Notes: generated from the letters alone by a model not told the origin. 64,000 bases of DNA from Sambucus nigra (GCA_949130495.1 OX422215.1:531447755-531511754), one strand, 5' to 3'; positions 1 to 11,380 are shown, counted from the stretch's first letter. Numbers and translations are program-made.

Positions 1-451
1 ATCAGATTTACATCTCTAATTTTCGTCACTTTTAATTCCTAAAAATGTAAAAATACCAAAATACCCTTTATGATGCCGGTATGGCCTAAAAATACCCCGA
101 GACCCAAACTACACCCCCGGCTAGTGTTTTCTGACTATCTCGACCCTTCCGGACGCGTTGGCGCACTCAAAACGACCATACGATTTATAGATTTTAAATT
201 CACTTTTTATAATCAAAATATTACACCGTGACGCGGCGGTCCCACGCGTCTCAACAAAATTTCTAAAATGCCGTATATAAATCTCACGACAACTTTTATA
301 ATACCAAATACATATATCAAAACATGTATGCACATAATCAAATACCAACTCGCATCTCGTTAGTATTTATAACCCGGATTAATTTCCAATTAATACGCAT
401 TTAATTAATTAATCCCAAAAATAAATATAGCCAAAAGTACGGGGTATTACA
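1..451 (-). repeat. Gypsy LTR, 5' end on the minus strand (runs off the window)
   Basis: Read on the minus strand, a TG-starting terminus TGTAATACCCCGTA lies at 451 and the sequence continues leftward off the window. Positions 85-185 are a diverged reverse complement of the E9 LTR around 47130-47245: both hold the same block about CCCGGG, GTCAGA and GTCGAGATAGTC. It is therefore the start of an LTR of the same broad gypsy family as E9 (Tekay/Del-like ends TGTAATACCCC...TGTCACA), in opposite orientation. Whether it is a 5', 3' or solo LTR cannot be told. Confidence 0.7.
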
Positions 452-476
452 GTACTTCAATTGTGAAGATAGAGAA

Positions 477-570
477 ATGAAAAGAAGGTTGAACTTAAGT
501 CCACCATTGATAATGTACAATATTTAATGCGACATGAAAAGAAGGTTGAACTTAAGTCCACCATTGATAA
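477..570 (+). repeat. Two-copy direct repeat, period 57 bp
   Basis: A 37-bp segment beginning ATGAAAAGAAGGTTGAAC is present at 477-513 and again, identical, at 534-570. It is a local tandem duplication inside the decayed retroelement stretch. Confidence 0.85.
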
Positions 571-721
571 AATGACTTCAGTAGTTCATTTTGTGGAAAA
601 ACCGATCTCTTAGTCAATTTTTATTTGAAGAAAAAAAAATTGAGAAAGAGAGTCAAAATTCATAATTTTTTAGAAGATGTCAAAAATGGTATGAGAGAAG
701 GTTAAAGAGAAAGAATGTTGG

Positions 722-790
722 GTTTTGCACTTTTTATCCAGTGCATGGGCATTCCAATCAAGAATGTTGGTGCTTAAAAAAAAGAAATAT
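722..790 (+). pseudogene. Possible gag zinc-knuckle remnant
   Basis: One plus-strand frame reads F-C-T-F-Y-P-V-H-G-H-S-N-Q-E-C-W followed by lysines. The spacing C-x5-H-G-H-x4-C resembles the single degenerate zinc knuckle of plant gypsy Gag proteins seen in this window at 3394-3445 and 58861-58905. The flanking frame is not open, so this is at best a fragment of a dead gag gene. Confidence 0.35.
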
Positions 791-1105
791 ATTTTTATTA
801 AGAATAGAAGAAACACATTTGAAAGAAATCCTATAAATGAACTAAGAGTCCAAATTAGAGTATTTTGGAAGGGAATTATACTCGAATATGAATAATTGAA
901 TTTGTGGTAAAATTTCGAAAAACAGGGATATAAGTTGAGTGATAAAAGTATATGTTCAGAAACTATGCTTGGAAATCAATTAATTAATTAAGCGAGTAAT
1001 TAACTAATTGAGAATGTAAATGATATTCGAAAAATAACGTGGTTGTGCCACGAGTGATAGGCACGATTAATTGGCATTATTGAGAAATATATACGTGTGT
1101 AGAGA

Positions 1106-1108
<3 letters not shown>

Positions 1109-1183
<75 letters not shown>
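1109..1183. repeat. (TA)n microsatellite, about 75 bp
   Basis: Uninterrupted TA dinucleotide run. It produces a meaningless Tyr-Ile repeat in translation. Confidence 0.95.
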
Positions 1184-1185
<2 letters not shown>

Positions 1186-1194
1186 TTGTGTAAG

Positions 1195-1689
1195 ATATAA
1201 TTATATGAATATATGGACATACCCCTCTAGCGTTATCATAGGAGGTTTCGCGATGTGGGTGATCTTCCCTGGTGAAAAACATCAAGGTAAGTATAGTCCC
1301 TAGGTCATAGCACCACGCGTGTGCCCTTATGAGGTTGAAGTCAGAAGTGAGGTAATTTTGCGTATGGTTACAAATCACTATCGAATAAACTATTACCATC
1401 CCCAATACGTTATGGTTCTATCGAAGTTCGGTGTGAGATTTTGACACGGTAGCGAGGATGATGTTAGTTTTCCATGGGATATGATATCATTGTAGAGACC
1501 CGCATCCAGTAATGTTATTAATTTGTGGGATGACAATTATACACGACATATGGGTGTTCGTTGTGGTATATGATTATGTATATAAATGTGAAAGAGTTAT
1601 ATACGTCTTTAAGACAATAAGAGTGACGAATGTTTCCAATAACATGTGAAAGTTATTAGATATAGAATAATAGATTATAATTGAGTACT
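1195..1689 (+). repeat. Older gypsy LTR, left piece (interrupted by E1)
   Basis: This stretch abuts the E1 insertion and should be continuous with 13716-14163 once E1 is removed. It shows only loose similarity in order of motifs to the middle of the E9 LTR (around 48380-48480), so its membership of the same LTR rests mainly on the clean target duplication and on the clearer similarity of the right-hand pieces. Its left limit is uncertain. Confidence 0.35.
1685..1689. other. Target site duplication of E1, left copy (GTACT)
   Basis: GTACT directly precedes the TG start of the left LTR at 1690 and matches 13711-13715. Confidence 0.95.
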
Positions 1690-2235
1690 TGTTGATACCA
1701 AAATTAATATGCTGACGTGGATGAATCACAAGAAGACACGTGTCAGTCTACATGGCACATACAAACATTTCTACAATCACTTTAGCAACGAGGAACTTTA
1801 CTTTCCCGACCAAGTCAGACACTCCGAGTAACAAGTGTACCCCGAGGAACTTCATTGCTCCGAGGAAATCCTGAATGTAAAGCAACTAAGGCGGTCTGAG
1901 CTGCATCTCGACCATAGCATTAATTGCCAGATAATCAACAGTTCAACTATTCATTGAATGCTTATCATACAGACGTATACGCTTAAGGGGCATTAATTAT
2001 TTACCCTTTCACATGTACAGCCTAAGGGCTATAAATACATTGTATCATCCTCATTCAGGGGGGACCGGAATTTCTTGATAAAACCTATGATTGAGAATTC
2101 CAAAACATTCAGCAATAACAGAAGCAGTGGACGTAGGCCATTCTTATAAGTCTGAACCACTTTAAAAATTCTTTGTCTTATTTAAATTTATCTATGATTA
2201 AATAATTAGAAGCAATCTAATTTTTTACATCAACA
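1690..2235 (+). repeat. E1 5' LTR
   Basis: Begins TGTTGATACC and ends ACATCAACA. It is 546 bp, the same length as the right LTR at 13165-13710. It contains a TATA box at 2029-2037. Confidence 0.95.
2029..2037 (+). promoter_or_regulatory. TATA box of E1 5' LTR
   Basis: CTATAAATA lies about 200 bp before the LTR end, the expected place for the pol II promoter that makes the genomic RNA. The same motif is at 13504-13512 in the right LTR. Confidence 0.7.
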
Positions 2236-2238
2236 GAT

Positions 2239-2256
2239 TGGCGCCGTCTGTGGGAA
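2239..2256 (+). promoter_or_regulatory. Primer-binding site of E1
   Basis: TGGCGCCGTCTGTGGGAA begins three bases after the LTR. The first nine bases would pair with a tRNA 3' end CGGCGCCA (tRNA-Asp carries such an end); the rest does not match that tRNA, so the primer identity is not settled. E8 has the identical 18 bases at 46769-46786. Confidence 0.8.
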
Positions 2257-2299
2257 ACGACTGTTGTTATCATTTTTCACCAAAAACAATTCATCAGCA

Positions 2300-3478
2300 A
2301 TGGCTGATAATCCAGAATCAAGCAATCGAAACGCTGGAAACCCTCCAAATCCATCTGCACCTTCAACCGTTCCAGATCTGGCTGGAATAATGACAAACCT
2401 GGCCTAGGGCAAGATCGCCATGCAAGAAACCATGCGGCAACTCATACAAACCCTTCATGGCGGTGCACCTGCTCATTCAGGACAGAGAAGTGGTCAGAGG
2501 CAAACCCATTTATGTTCTTCACGATCCAGGCATACTGATTCATATCATAATGAGGAATCTGATGATTTCTCTTATCAACCTGGGCGAACTTTGTCAATAC
2601 GGGCCACAGATACTGAGCAACGTATTACTCTCTCTCCAAAAAGGACCAGTGCCCTGGAAAGATTGAGCAGGGTGTCTCATTTCAGTCGATTAGGCCCTAA
2701 AAGGAATAGGAGTCCACCTAAGGCCATGTAGAGGAGTTTCCGACAACCATCAGATCTAAGAGAAGGATCAGCGCAATCACGACCAGCTGCTCGTCAAGAT
2801 AGATCTTAGGAAGCCACATCAGCTCGATCAATTGCTCGAACCAATAGGCATGAGGAAGGAAATGACGCATGGAAAGGCTCCATTCAGAGATCGGAGGATA
2901 AATTGGGAGAAATGGCCAAGGCGAAGAATCCCCTACAATGAACTTTTGTTCAAGGGACACCTTTTGTCCAGGCCATTGAACTAGAAGTCATAGATTATGA
3001 AGAGAAGACAGCGATCACCGCCTTGATGAGTGGGTTATTGTCCAATAAGTTGTATTACACTTTGGCTAAAGATCCACCTACAACTATGTCAGAGTTGATG
3101 GCAAAAGCAGCCAAAATCATGAATGCCGAGGAGGCTATGGCTGTGAAGAAGAATATGGATAAAGAAACCAAGGTGGAAGTCGACAAAGCTAATAAGAAAG
3201 AGCATAAGAGCAATGGTGGTGACAAACAATCCAAAAATAGGTCGTCATGGGAAGTGTTGAAAAAATTTGATAATTATACTCCTTTGAAGATGGGTATCAA
3301 CCACGTTTTAGAAGAAATAAAAAATAACGAGGAATTAAAATGGCCGAAGAAAATGAAGGCAGACCCTGACAGAAGGAATAGGGAAAAATATTGCGAGTTT
3401 CACAAAGATCATGGCCATATGACTAAAAATTGCATAGCTCTTTAGAACGAGATAATAACACTCATCAGACGAGGAAAA
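2300..3478 (+). pseudogene. gag: E1 gag, broken, capsid core deleted
   Basis: Gag would form the cytoplasmic particle that packages the element RNA. The ATG at 2300 is the first one after the primer site and opens a frame that stays in register through gag and most of pol. It is broken by TAG at 2405, 2729 and 2807, TGA near 2939 and TAG at 3443. Alignment by eye with the E8 Gag shows that E1 jumps from a G-T-P-F-V motif (near 2960) straight to the end of the capsid region: about 130 residues present in E8 are missing in frame. The C-terminal part (3023-3445) is lysine-rich and ends with a degenerate zinc knuckle C-E-F-H-x-D-H-G-H-x4-C at about 3394-3436. The deletion means this copy could not have made a normal capsid. 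Confidence 0.85.
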
Positions 3479-6400
3479 TTGACAAAGTATGTTGATCGAA
3501 GAAATGAAAGAAGAAATGACGACCGAACAAGAGAAAGGTCTAGATCTCCTCGTCGGGCAGAGGAAAATAGGAAAAGAGATCATGAAGATGATACAGAAGA
3601 TGACCCTGATCTTCGCAAAAGGCCAAGACAACCAGAACGCGAGGTATTTTCAATACGTTTTGGAACATTTGATTGTAATGTTATTACAGGTGGAGATGCA
3701 GGAGGAGGAGATCTTACTGCAGAAAGAAAAGATTACCTCTGTGAGGCTCAAGCTTGCTCATATATTCAACGGATAAATTTGGCTGAGGAGGATCGCCCGA
3801 GAAAGGTAAATAAAGAGAAGTTGGTCATTGGTTTTTCAAAAAACGACCTTGCAGGTGTCCTATACCCTCATGATGACCCTTTGGTGATCAAAATGAGGAT
3901 GAAAGAAGTGATGATTTCAAGAGTTCTGGTAGACAATGGTAGCTCGGCAGACATCATGTTCTACTCGTGCTTCGATAGTTTAAACTTAAAATTATCTCAA
4001 CTGGAGCCTTATCACAGACCTCTCCTTGGTTTTGCTGGCGAGAAAGTTTTTCCACTTCGGACGATCAAGTTGGATATATTCATTGGTACGTGGCCTGCAT
4101 GTCGAACAGAAAGAATACGTTTCTTTGTGATGGACAAGAATGTTCAGTCATCTTACAACATCATCATGGGAAGGGTAGGTTTGAAGAAGTTCGAAGCGGT
4201 CTCATCTACAGTACATCAATGCTTAAAATTCCCAACAAACTTTGGAGTAGGAGTTGTGAAAGGTGATAAGAAAGTAGCTCGAGAATGTTATTATTCATCT
4301 GCCGAACAAGAGGAATTAGAGGAGTCAAGGAAAAAGTCTACTACATATCAAGTGGATGAAGGCACAGAAATTGAAACATTGGATCCTAGAGATGAATCTC
4401 AGCTTGTAAAAGGACAGGTGGTGGAAGCTATAGAAAATGTTATTCTGGACGACGAGCACCCTGAACGAACAACTCAAATAGGTTTGTCGTTGGATGCATC
4501 AATAAAACAGGAGTTGATAACTTTCCTAAAAATTAGAAAGAAAACTTTTTCATGGAGTCATGAAGATATGCCTGGAATGGATCCAAACTTCTTATGTCAT
4601 GAGCTCAACGTGAATAAGGAGATCAAACCTGTAAAGCAGAGAAGTAGAGTATTTAGTCCCGAGAAGAATCAAGCTATACAAGAGGAGGTCGAGAAACTCC
4701 AGAAAGCTCGATTCATTGAAGATGTTAAATACCCAGACTGGTTAGCAAATGTGGTGATGGTAAAGAAGAAAAATAATAAATGGAGAATGTGTGTTGATTT
4801 CACCGATATCATTAAGGCATGCCCAAAGGATCAATTTCCATTGCCCCGAATTGATCAACTGGTGGATGCTACCTCAGGACACGAGCTACTCAGCTTCATG
4901 GATGCTTACTCTGGTTACAACCAGATCAAGATGAAACCTGAAGACAGGGAAAGTACTTCTTTTATTACCCCTAGGGGAACTTATTGTTATAATACTATAC
5001 CTTTTGGTTTGAAAAATGCAAGTGCGACATACCAGCAGCTGATGAACAAGGTCTTTGCCAAAGAAATCAGTTACAACATGGAAGTCTATGTCGATGATAT
5101 GCTGACAAAAAGTAAGAAAGCTGCCGATCATCTAGTTGATTTAGGTCAGACTTTTGATCAACTGGATAAATACCAGATGAAGCCAAACCCGATGAAGTGC
5201 ATATTTGGAGTATGAGAAGGAATTTTCCTCGGGTACATCGTCAATCAGCGAGGCATTGAAGCAAATCCAGAAAAGATCAAAGCTCTTTTAGGGCTGCAAT
5301 CTCCAACGACGAAGAAAGAAGTGCAAAGCCTTACAGGACGAGTTGCAGCGCTCAACAGATTTGTATCCCGAGCAACTGATAGATGCCTCCCATTATTCAA
5401 AACACTCCGAAAAACTTTCAAATGGAATGATGAATGTGAGAAGGCCTTTCAAGACTTGAAGAAAAATTTGGGAGCACCTCCTCTATTGTCCAGACCAGTG
5501 ATGGGAGAAAAATTGTACTTGTATCTGGTAGTCTTAGAGAATGCAGTCAGTTTGGCATTGATCAGAATGGAGAATGGAGTGCAGAATCCAATTTATTATA
5601 CAAGTAAGGCTTTTCGAGGAGCAGAGATCAGGTATCCCAAGCTGGAAAAATTGGCACTGGCGCTAATTGAGGCAAGTAGGAGAATGAGGCCATATTTCCA
5701 GGCCCATACCATAGTCGTATATACCGACATGCCATTGAGACAAGCCCTTCATAAACCAGAAAAATTAGGAATATTGATGTACTGGGTAGTAGAGCTTGGT
5801 GAGTATGATATAGTTTATAAACCCAGGTCATCGCTTAAAGGGCAAGCAATAGTAGATTTCATAGCAGAATTCACCTATCCTGATACCCCCGAGGAGAAAA
5901 AGCATCTCGCCGATCAACCTGTGGATGTTGAAGAATCAACAAACACTAGCTCAGACCAACCTAGTTTGGTAAAAGGGCAAGTGGATGTGACAGGATCAAC
6001 AAAAACTAGCTCAGACCAACTTAGTTTGGTAAAAGGGTAAGTGGATGTGACAGGATCATCAAATTCTAGCTCAGACCAACTTGGGTTGGTAAAAGGGCGA
6101 GAAGAGATGGTCGACGAAGAACAAGAAAACTCAGGAGATGGTAAAAAGAAGCAACAAATATTTCACCGAGGAACTCTGTCGGATCAGAAATTAAAAGACG
6201 AGTTACCTATCTGGAGGTTATATGTAGATGGCTCATCTTGTACTACAGGCTGTGGAGCAGGGATCGTTTTGAACAGCCCAGACGGAGTCGACATGGAATA
6301 TGCACTACGATTTCAATTCAAAGCTTCCAATAATGAGGCTGAGTATGAGGCCATGATAGCAGGTCTTAATTTGGCAAAAACTATGGAAGCGCAACAAGTG

Positions 6401-7916
6401 ATGGTCTTTAGTGATTCTCAATTAATTGTGAATCAGGTGTTGGGAACATAAGCCACCAAAGGAGAATTAATTATCAAGTATCATGCAAGGTGATGGAGTT
6501 GGTATCATAATTTGTTACCATTCAGTTAATCAGAATACCAAGAATGGAGAAAGCAAAAGCAGACGCCCTGGCCCGACTAGTATCAGCTACTCGTATCGAG
6601 CTGCGAATAACGATACCAATTGAAGTGTTAGATAGTCGGAGCATAGATGAAGACCTGATGATGAATTTCATCACCCTTGACTTAGGACCATCTTGGATGG
6701 ATCCCATCAGGGCATATATTGAGGAGGGAGAATTACCAATGGATAAGCTCACTGCCAAGAAATTAAAGTTTAAGGCTGCTCGGTATGTACTAACTAATGG
6801 TGTTTTGTACAAACGAGGAATCATGGCAGGATTGCAAAGATGTGTACATCCCTCCGAGGTGAAAGAATTGATTGAAGAGATCCATGAAGGGTCCTGTGGA
6901 GCTCATGTAGCAGGTCGTACTCTTTTACAAAGGGTAATGACACAGGGATACTACTGGCCAATGATGAGGGCTGATTGTATAGCCTATGCCAAGAAATGTG
7001 ACAAGTGCCAGCGTTTTTCCTCCATACGAAGAACTCCACAAGCATTGTTAACGCCTATTACTTCTCCTTGGCCATTTGCCATGTGGGGAATAGATTTGGT
7101 TGGTCCACTGCCAATGACCAGGGGAAGGTTTAAATACCTCGTCGTCGCAGTGGATTATTTTACTAAGTGGGTTGAAGCTGAGCCCCTTGTCGACATGACT
7201 TATGAGAAGGTATATCAATTTGTTTGGAAAAATATCATTTGCAGATATGGTCTTCCTCATGCATTCATCAGCGACCATGGAACTCAAATTGATAATGAGG
7301 AATTTGCTGCCTATTGCCATCAGAGTCCAACATTTTGAAGCTCCATTCAGCACCAGGTCATCCCCAAAGTAATAGACAGACTGAAGTGACGAACAGGACA
7401 TTGCTAAATGGTTTGAAGAAAAGGCTAAGTGAGGCTAAAGCAAATTGGATCAACGAGTTACACTCAGTACTGTGGGCTTATCGTATTACTCCCCAAGCAG
7501 CAACTGGAGAATCCCCATATATGCTGGCATTTGGAAGTGAGGCTGTAATACCTGCCGAGTTGGGTCTTCCAACACACAGAGTGTTGAATTTCAATTCCCC
7601 AGTCAGTGACTTAATGAGAAGATTGGATTTGGACATGCTCGAGGAGGTTAGAGAAGAAGCAGCCATTAGGAATGCTGCTTACCAACAACGAACAACTATG
7701 TTCTACAATAAGAGGGTGAAGAAGTGCGACCTAAAAGAAGGAGATTACGTGCTAAAGAAGGTCATTCAGAAGCACAATAAGTTGGAGGCAAACTGGCATG
7801 GACCATACCGAGTTACAGAAGTTGTTCGACCAGGAACTTACCGAATAGCAACTTTAGAAGGAGAAGAGTTTAAGAATGCATGGAATGCTGAACACCTACG
7901 CAAGTACTATCAGTGA
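3479..7916 (+). pseudogene. pol: E1 pol: protease, RT, RNase H, second RNase H, integrase (broken)
   Basis: The pol frame continues the gag frame. Protease: V-D-N-G-S-S at about 3928. Reverse transcriptase: from about 4670, with F-P-L-P-R-I-D and the catalytic Y-V-D-D at 5087-5098, all intact. TGA at 5213 interrupts the end of RT. The gypsy RNase H covers about 5500-5870. A repetitive tether follows, then a second, archaeal-type RNase H (about 6205-6540) with Y-V-D-G-S-S, N-E-A-E-Y-E and S-D-S. TAA at 6039 and a stop plus frameshift after 6449 break it. Integrase (6544-7916) has the H-H-C-C finger (C-D-K-C near 6999) and all three catalytic acids (D in G-I-D-L-V-G near 7090, D in I-S-D-H, E in Q-T-E-V near 7384), but a frameshift between 7290 and 7330 separates the second and third. 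The chain ends at 7916 with a K-Y-Y-Q terminus shared with E8. Confidence 0.9.
5921..6100 (+). repeat. In-frame 60-bp tandem repeat in the tether between the two RNase H domains
   Basis: Three units of exactly 60 bp start at 5921, 5981 and 6041, each beginning GTGGATGT. They encode a 20-residue repeat with the core S-S-D-Q-x-x-L-V-K-G. The second unit acquired a TAA at 6039 where the others have CAA or CGA. Length being a multiple of three, copy number can change without breaking the frame. Confidence 0.9.
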
Positions 7917-8044
7917 TGTAAAATGTAAAGCAGTTCCATCAGTATGAATAAAATGATGATATTTTTCCAGCCTCTCTCCTTTTATTGAAAGTTTTTCGGG
8001 GAATACTGGTGCTACACACTACACTACTCATCAGTAAAAACGAC
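7917..8044 (+). other. E1 3' untranslated spacer
   Basis: Short AT-rich stretch between the pol stop and the tandem arrays; no gene seen. Confidence 0.6.
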
Positions 8045-8516
8045 ATTCCTAAAAATGCCAACCTCGGTTGGTTAGGAAACCATACTCCTTTGGTTAGGAG
8101 GCAAAAATATTCCTAAAAATGCCAACCTCGGTTGGTTAGGAAACTATACTCCTAAAAATGCCAACTCGTTTTGGTTAGGAGGCAAAAATATCCCTAAAAA
8201 TGCCAACTCGGTTTGGTTAGGGAACGACAATCTTAAAAATGCCAGCTCCGGTTGGTTAGGAAACCATACTCCTTTGGTTAGGAGGCAAAAATATTCCTAA
8301 AAATGCCAGCTCCGGTTGGTTAGGAAACCATACTCCTTTGGTTAGGAGGCAAAAATATTCCTAAAAATGCCAGCTCCGGTTGGTTAGGAAACCATACTCG
8401 TTTGGTTAGGAGGCAAAAATATTCTTAAAAATGCCCGCTCCGGTTGGTTAGGAAACCATACTCCTTTGATTAGGAGGCAAAAATATTCCTAAAAATGCCA
8501 ACTCCGGTTGGTTAGG
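8045..8516 (+). repeat. 64-bp tandem repeat array, about 7 copies
   Basis: Units begin ATTCCTAAAAATGCC and recur at 64-bp spacing (for example 8293 and 8357); the leftmost copies are more diverged and partly rearranged. Each unit carries short inverted repeats CCTAA/TTAGG and CTCCT/AGGAG. Tandem arrays in the 3' region are a known trait of Tat-lineage elements and a known source of satellites. Confidence 0.9.
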
Positions 8517-8680
8517 AAGAAAAATATATTTTCCAAAAAGTACCAACGTTGGAAAAGAAAAATTCACCAAGTTATATTGGTTGAAAATCAAAAATCTTGA
8601 CAATTGAGACCAAGTTAAATTTTTACTTGTAATCGGACGAGAAGCAAAACATCATTATTTTGGTCAAATGATTACTACAA
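8517..8680. other. Spacer between the two tandem arrays
   Basis: AT-rich, no ORF, no clear repeat. Confidence 0.5.
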
Positions 8681-8969
8681 AGTCAAGTTAGTCGACAACA
8701 GGTTTTAATCAACTATAGTTGATCGACAAAATTACATAATGTTGTTATCTTTTTAACAGATATACAGTCAAGTTAGTCGACAATCAATTGGTCGACAAAA
8801 TACAAAATGTTGTTATCTTTTTAACAGATATATAGTCAAGCTAGTCGACAATTAGTTGGTCGAGAAAATACAAAATGTTGTTATCTTTTTAACAGATATA
8901 TAGTCAAGTTAGTCGACAATTAGTTGGTCGACAAAATACAAAATGTTGTTATCTTTTTAACAGATATGC
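8681..8969 (+). repeat. 68-bp tandem repeat array, 4 copies
   Basis: Units begin AGTCAAGTTAGTCGAC; the last three start at 8766, 8834 and 8902, exactly 68 bp apart, and the first is longer (about 86 bp). Each unit has two GTCGAC-like palindromes about 13 bp apart followed by a T-rich tract. It lies just beyond the 3' end of the minus-strand gene. Confidence 0.9.
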
Positions 8970-9092
8970 ATATACATATATAAAGCATTTTACAACCACA
9001 AGATTGCGAACAAAAATGAAAGTCTTTCATTAAATCCAAAAAACAAATACATTGAGAATGAAAATATATAAACAACTAGTACATTAAGAACC

Positions 9093-10364
9093 CTATTCTA
9101 TTGGTTTCTTTCCTTGCGCCTTTGAAACAGGTTCCTCGCCAGCAGGAGGATCTTCCAAGGAAAGAGGAGAATTGATGAAGTTAGGGTCTTGAAGCATTCT
9201 GATGTTCATTACAGAAGGTCTGTCTATTAGATGCTCAGGACGAGATAACTCAGCATTTGAATGAAGGTTATAATCACTGAGATACTTTGAAATAAGGCAC
9301 CGAGGAATGGCCCGAGCAGGGGTCCAGCTCATGTCAAGCTTGAATGGAGGAACTAGTAGATCGAGCAGCCCTGGGTCATGGTAATTCCATAAATAATGAC
9401 TTGCTCCAATTTCAATACACCCAGAGCATTCAACCATCCCTATTTATAGCCTTCATTGTTAGCATTCTCAATACGAGCATCCAAGTGACAAAGGGCTTCG
9501 TTGTAGCCTGCCATCCAGAATTCACGAGGTTGTTTATGGAATTGATAAGTCAGTCTCTCTAATTGCTCGTGAAGGCTTCTGGCAAAAATATCTTTATTTT
9601 CAAAAGCAGACTTCTGCGTAGCAAGTTGCTCCTCCAGGCTCTGGACTTTCTTGGACATTTCAGACAAGGCTTGAGTTTTTGCCATCAGCTGGAATACTTA
9701 GTTTTCCAACGTTGATTGAGTGCAAGCTTCTTCAATGGTTGACCGAAGAACTCTTGCTCATCCCTGAGAACCTCTAGCGCGTCCCCGAGCAGGAGTAGAA
9801 GGACCATCTCTTCTCAAAGTCTCCAATTCTTCTCATAATTTGGCGTTTTCAACTTCTAAGAAGGAGAATCCCTCGTCAGTCACAGGTACCAAGGCATTTG
9901 AAGAAGAAGAAACAGATCTCAGCTGAGCTAGTTCTTTTTGCAGATTATTGTTCTCTTGCTCCAGTAGCTCAGCGATTTGCCTGTGCTCTTCAACCTCTGT
10001 CTTCAAAGTTCTCTCTCTCACTTCATAACCAGCAAGTATCTTGTCATAGCCTTTCTCTTCACTGAGTTGTTGATATTTCTTTTCATACCCTTCGTGCAAA
10101 AGAGCTGAAGATTCTTTATACTGCTACTGAAGTTCATCAAGAGTACCTTGTAAGTCTTCAATCATTTCGTAATAAGCCACATTATTGGCTATAGCACGAT
10201 CAAGAAGACATTTCAAGTATTGATAGGCCTCAACTGCCTGTTCTGAAACATCTCGGCCAAGGATGTCTACAATTTGTGACCTATCCAAATTAGTATGACT
10301 CGCTTTAAAATATTCATTGCATTATCTCAGCAGTGTTGTGTCATGATCAGACAACAATTCTATT
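9093..10364 (-). pseudogene. E1 opposite-strand gene, 3' module (coiled coil), decayed
   Basis: A single degenerate reading frame on the minus strand runs from about 10364 to 9093 with stops at intervals. It encodes glutamine/glutamate-rich coiled coil (about 10100-9833 and 9685-9440) and a C-terminal part ending near 9093 in K-K-P-I-E. The module is homologous to E5 37552-38505: both share a Q-E-N-N-x-L-x-x-E-L core and a G-W-L-x-A-L motif. A splice-acceptor-like sequence (TTATGACCAG, ending 10365) precedes it, and E5 has an acceptor at the matching point, so this is probably a downstream exon of the gene at 10536-12736 rather than a separate gene. Function unknown. Confidence 0.6.
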
Positions 10365-10452
10365 CTGGTCATAAAATAATAAAGAGGAGAAGGCAAGAGT
10401 TAATAAGAATGCAAACAGAGTATCAACAACATAGATGATCAAAAGTGCAATT

Positions 10453-10458
10453 TTTATT
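10453..10458 (-). terminator. Possible polyadenylation signal AATAAA for the opposite-strand gene
   Basis: AATAAA on the minus strand, about 80 bases after the stop codon at 10536. It would end the short form of the antisense transcript. Position is plausible but AT-rich sequence makes chance matches likely. Confidence 0.35.
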
Positions 10459-11380
10459 ACATCATAAAAAAAGAGTACAAAGTTCAAAGTACATATGATA
10501 AAAGAAAATAAAACAAAGATAAATACCGAACAACTTCACACCTTTTCCTTGTCTCCCAAAACTTTCTCGGGAGGCTGGGACGAGGAGCTAGGTTGCTCGG
10601 CGGGAATAAAAAGTTGGTCGGTAGGAGCAGGAAGTTGTTCAGATGGAGCAGGCAGAGATGGAAGCTCCTCGTTGACTGGATGGATAGCTTGTGGGGCAAG
10701 GATTTGATCACCCACAACCATGGAGGATTCCTCGGAGGCAGCTTCGTCCTCTTCTTCATCCTCAATAGTTGGAGGGGGCCAGGAAGATGTTGTTGAAACA
10801 GTTCAGAACCCTCATCAACCTTCAACTTCTGTAGAGCAGCAACCCATCCATCTCTGAAGTATTTTAGGCTGCCATACTCTACCAGGGACATCATTGCCGC
10901 CACCCCCTTATGCCATCCTTTGTCCCAGCCAGTGCTGAAGGACTTCTTCACAGCAACTTTTCTTTTCACCTTTTCCGAGGAGAGCTTTTCGGATAGAAGT
11001 TCCTCGGTGGCCTTCAGTTTGCCTTCCACCTCCTCCTTTTGACGATTTACCTTTCAAAGAAGGGTTAGTTCTTCCTCAGCAAGTTTAAGCTTGTTCTCAA
11101 GCTCACCAAAATTCTTGAGCTTATCGTCAAGCTCTTTATTCTTATCTTTTAAATTTTTCACTTTATTCTCCAACCCCTTAGAGACCTCAGCAAGCTGCAC
11201 CTTCTCTTCCTCGACCAAGGTCAGTTTCTTCTCCCAATCAGCTTTATCCTCATCATATTTCTGACGGGATTCCTTCAAAGATTGGGTCAAACCCATTAAA
11301 GCATCCTCTACACCGGAAGAGGAGCTATAAGCCTTTATTGCTTCATCTTTCTTTACAATTGTATTAAAGCAACTCACCAA

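Larger units (their letters stand above)
452..1194. other. Decayed retroelement sequence, no intact gene
   Basis: AT-rich stretch with no ORF worth calling. It holds a 57-bp-period duplication (477-570), a possible retroviral-type zinc knuckle on the plus strand (722-790) and a long TA microsatellite. Together these suggest an old retrotransposon body, but the family cannot be assigned. Confidence 0.4.

Noticed and set aside
1067..1405. Minus-strand ORF of 112 codons rich in Tyr-Ile
   Set aside because: It is the translation of the TA microsatellite and its flanks; no protein feature.
2239..2256. tRNA gene fragment
   Set aside because: Only the primer-binding 18 bases are present; no cloverleaf can be drawn. 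The same holds for the TGGTATCAGAGC sites.
10495..10796. Plus-strand ORFs over 10495-10796 and 11473-11914
   Set aside because: Shadows of the minus-strand coding exons; the minus frames carry the homology to E5.
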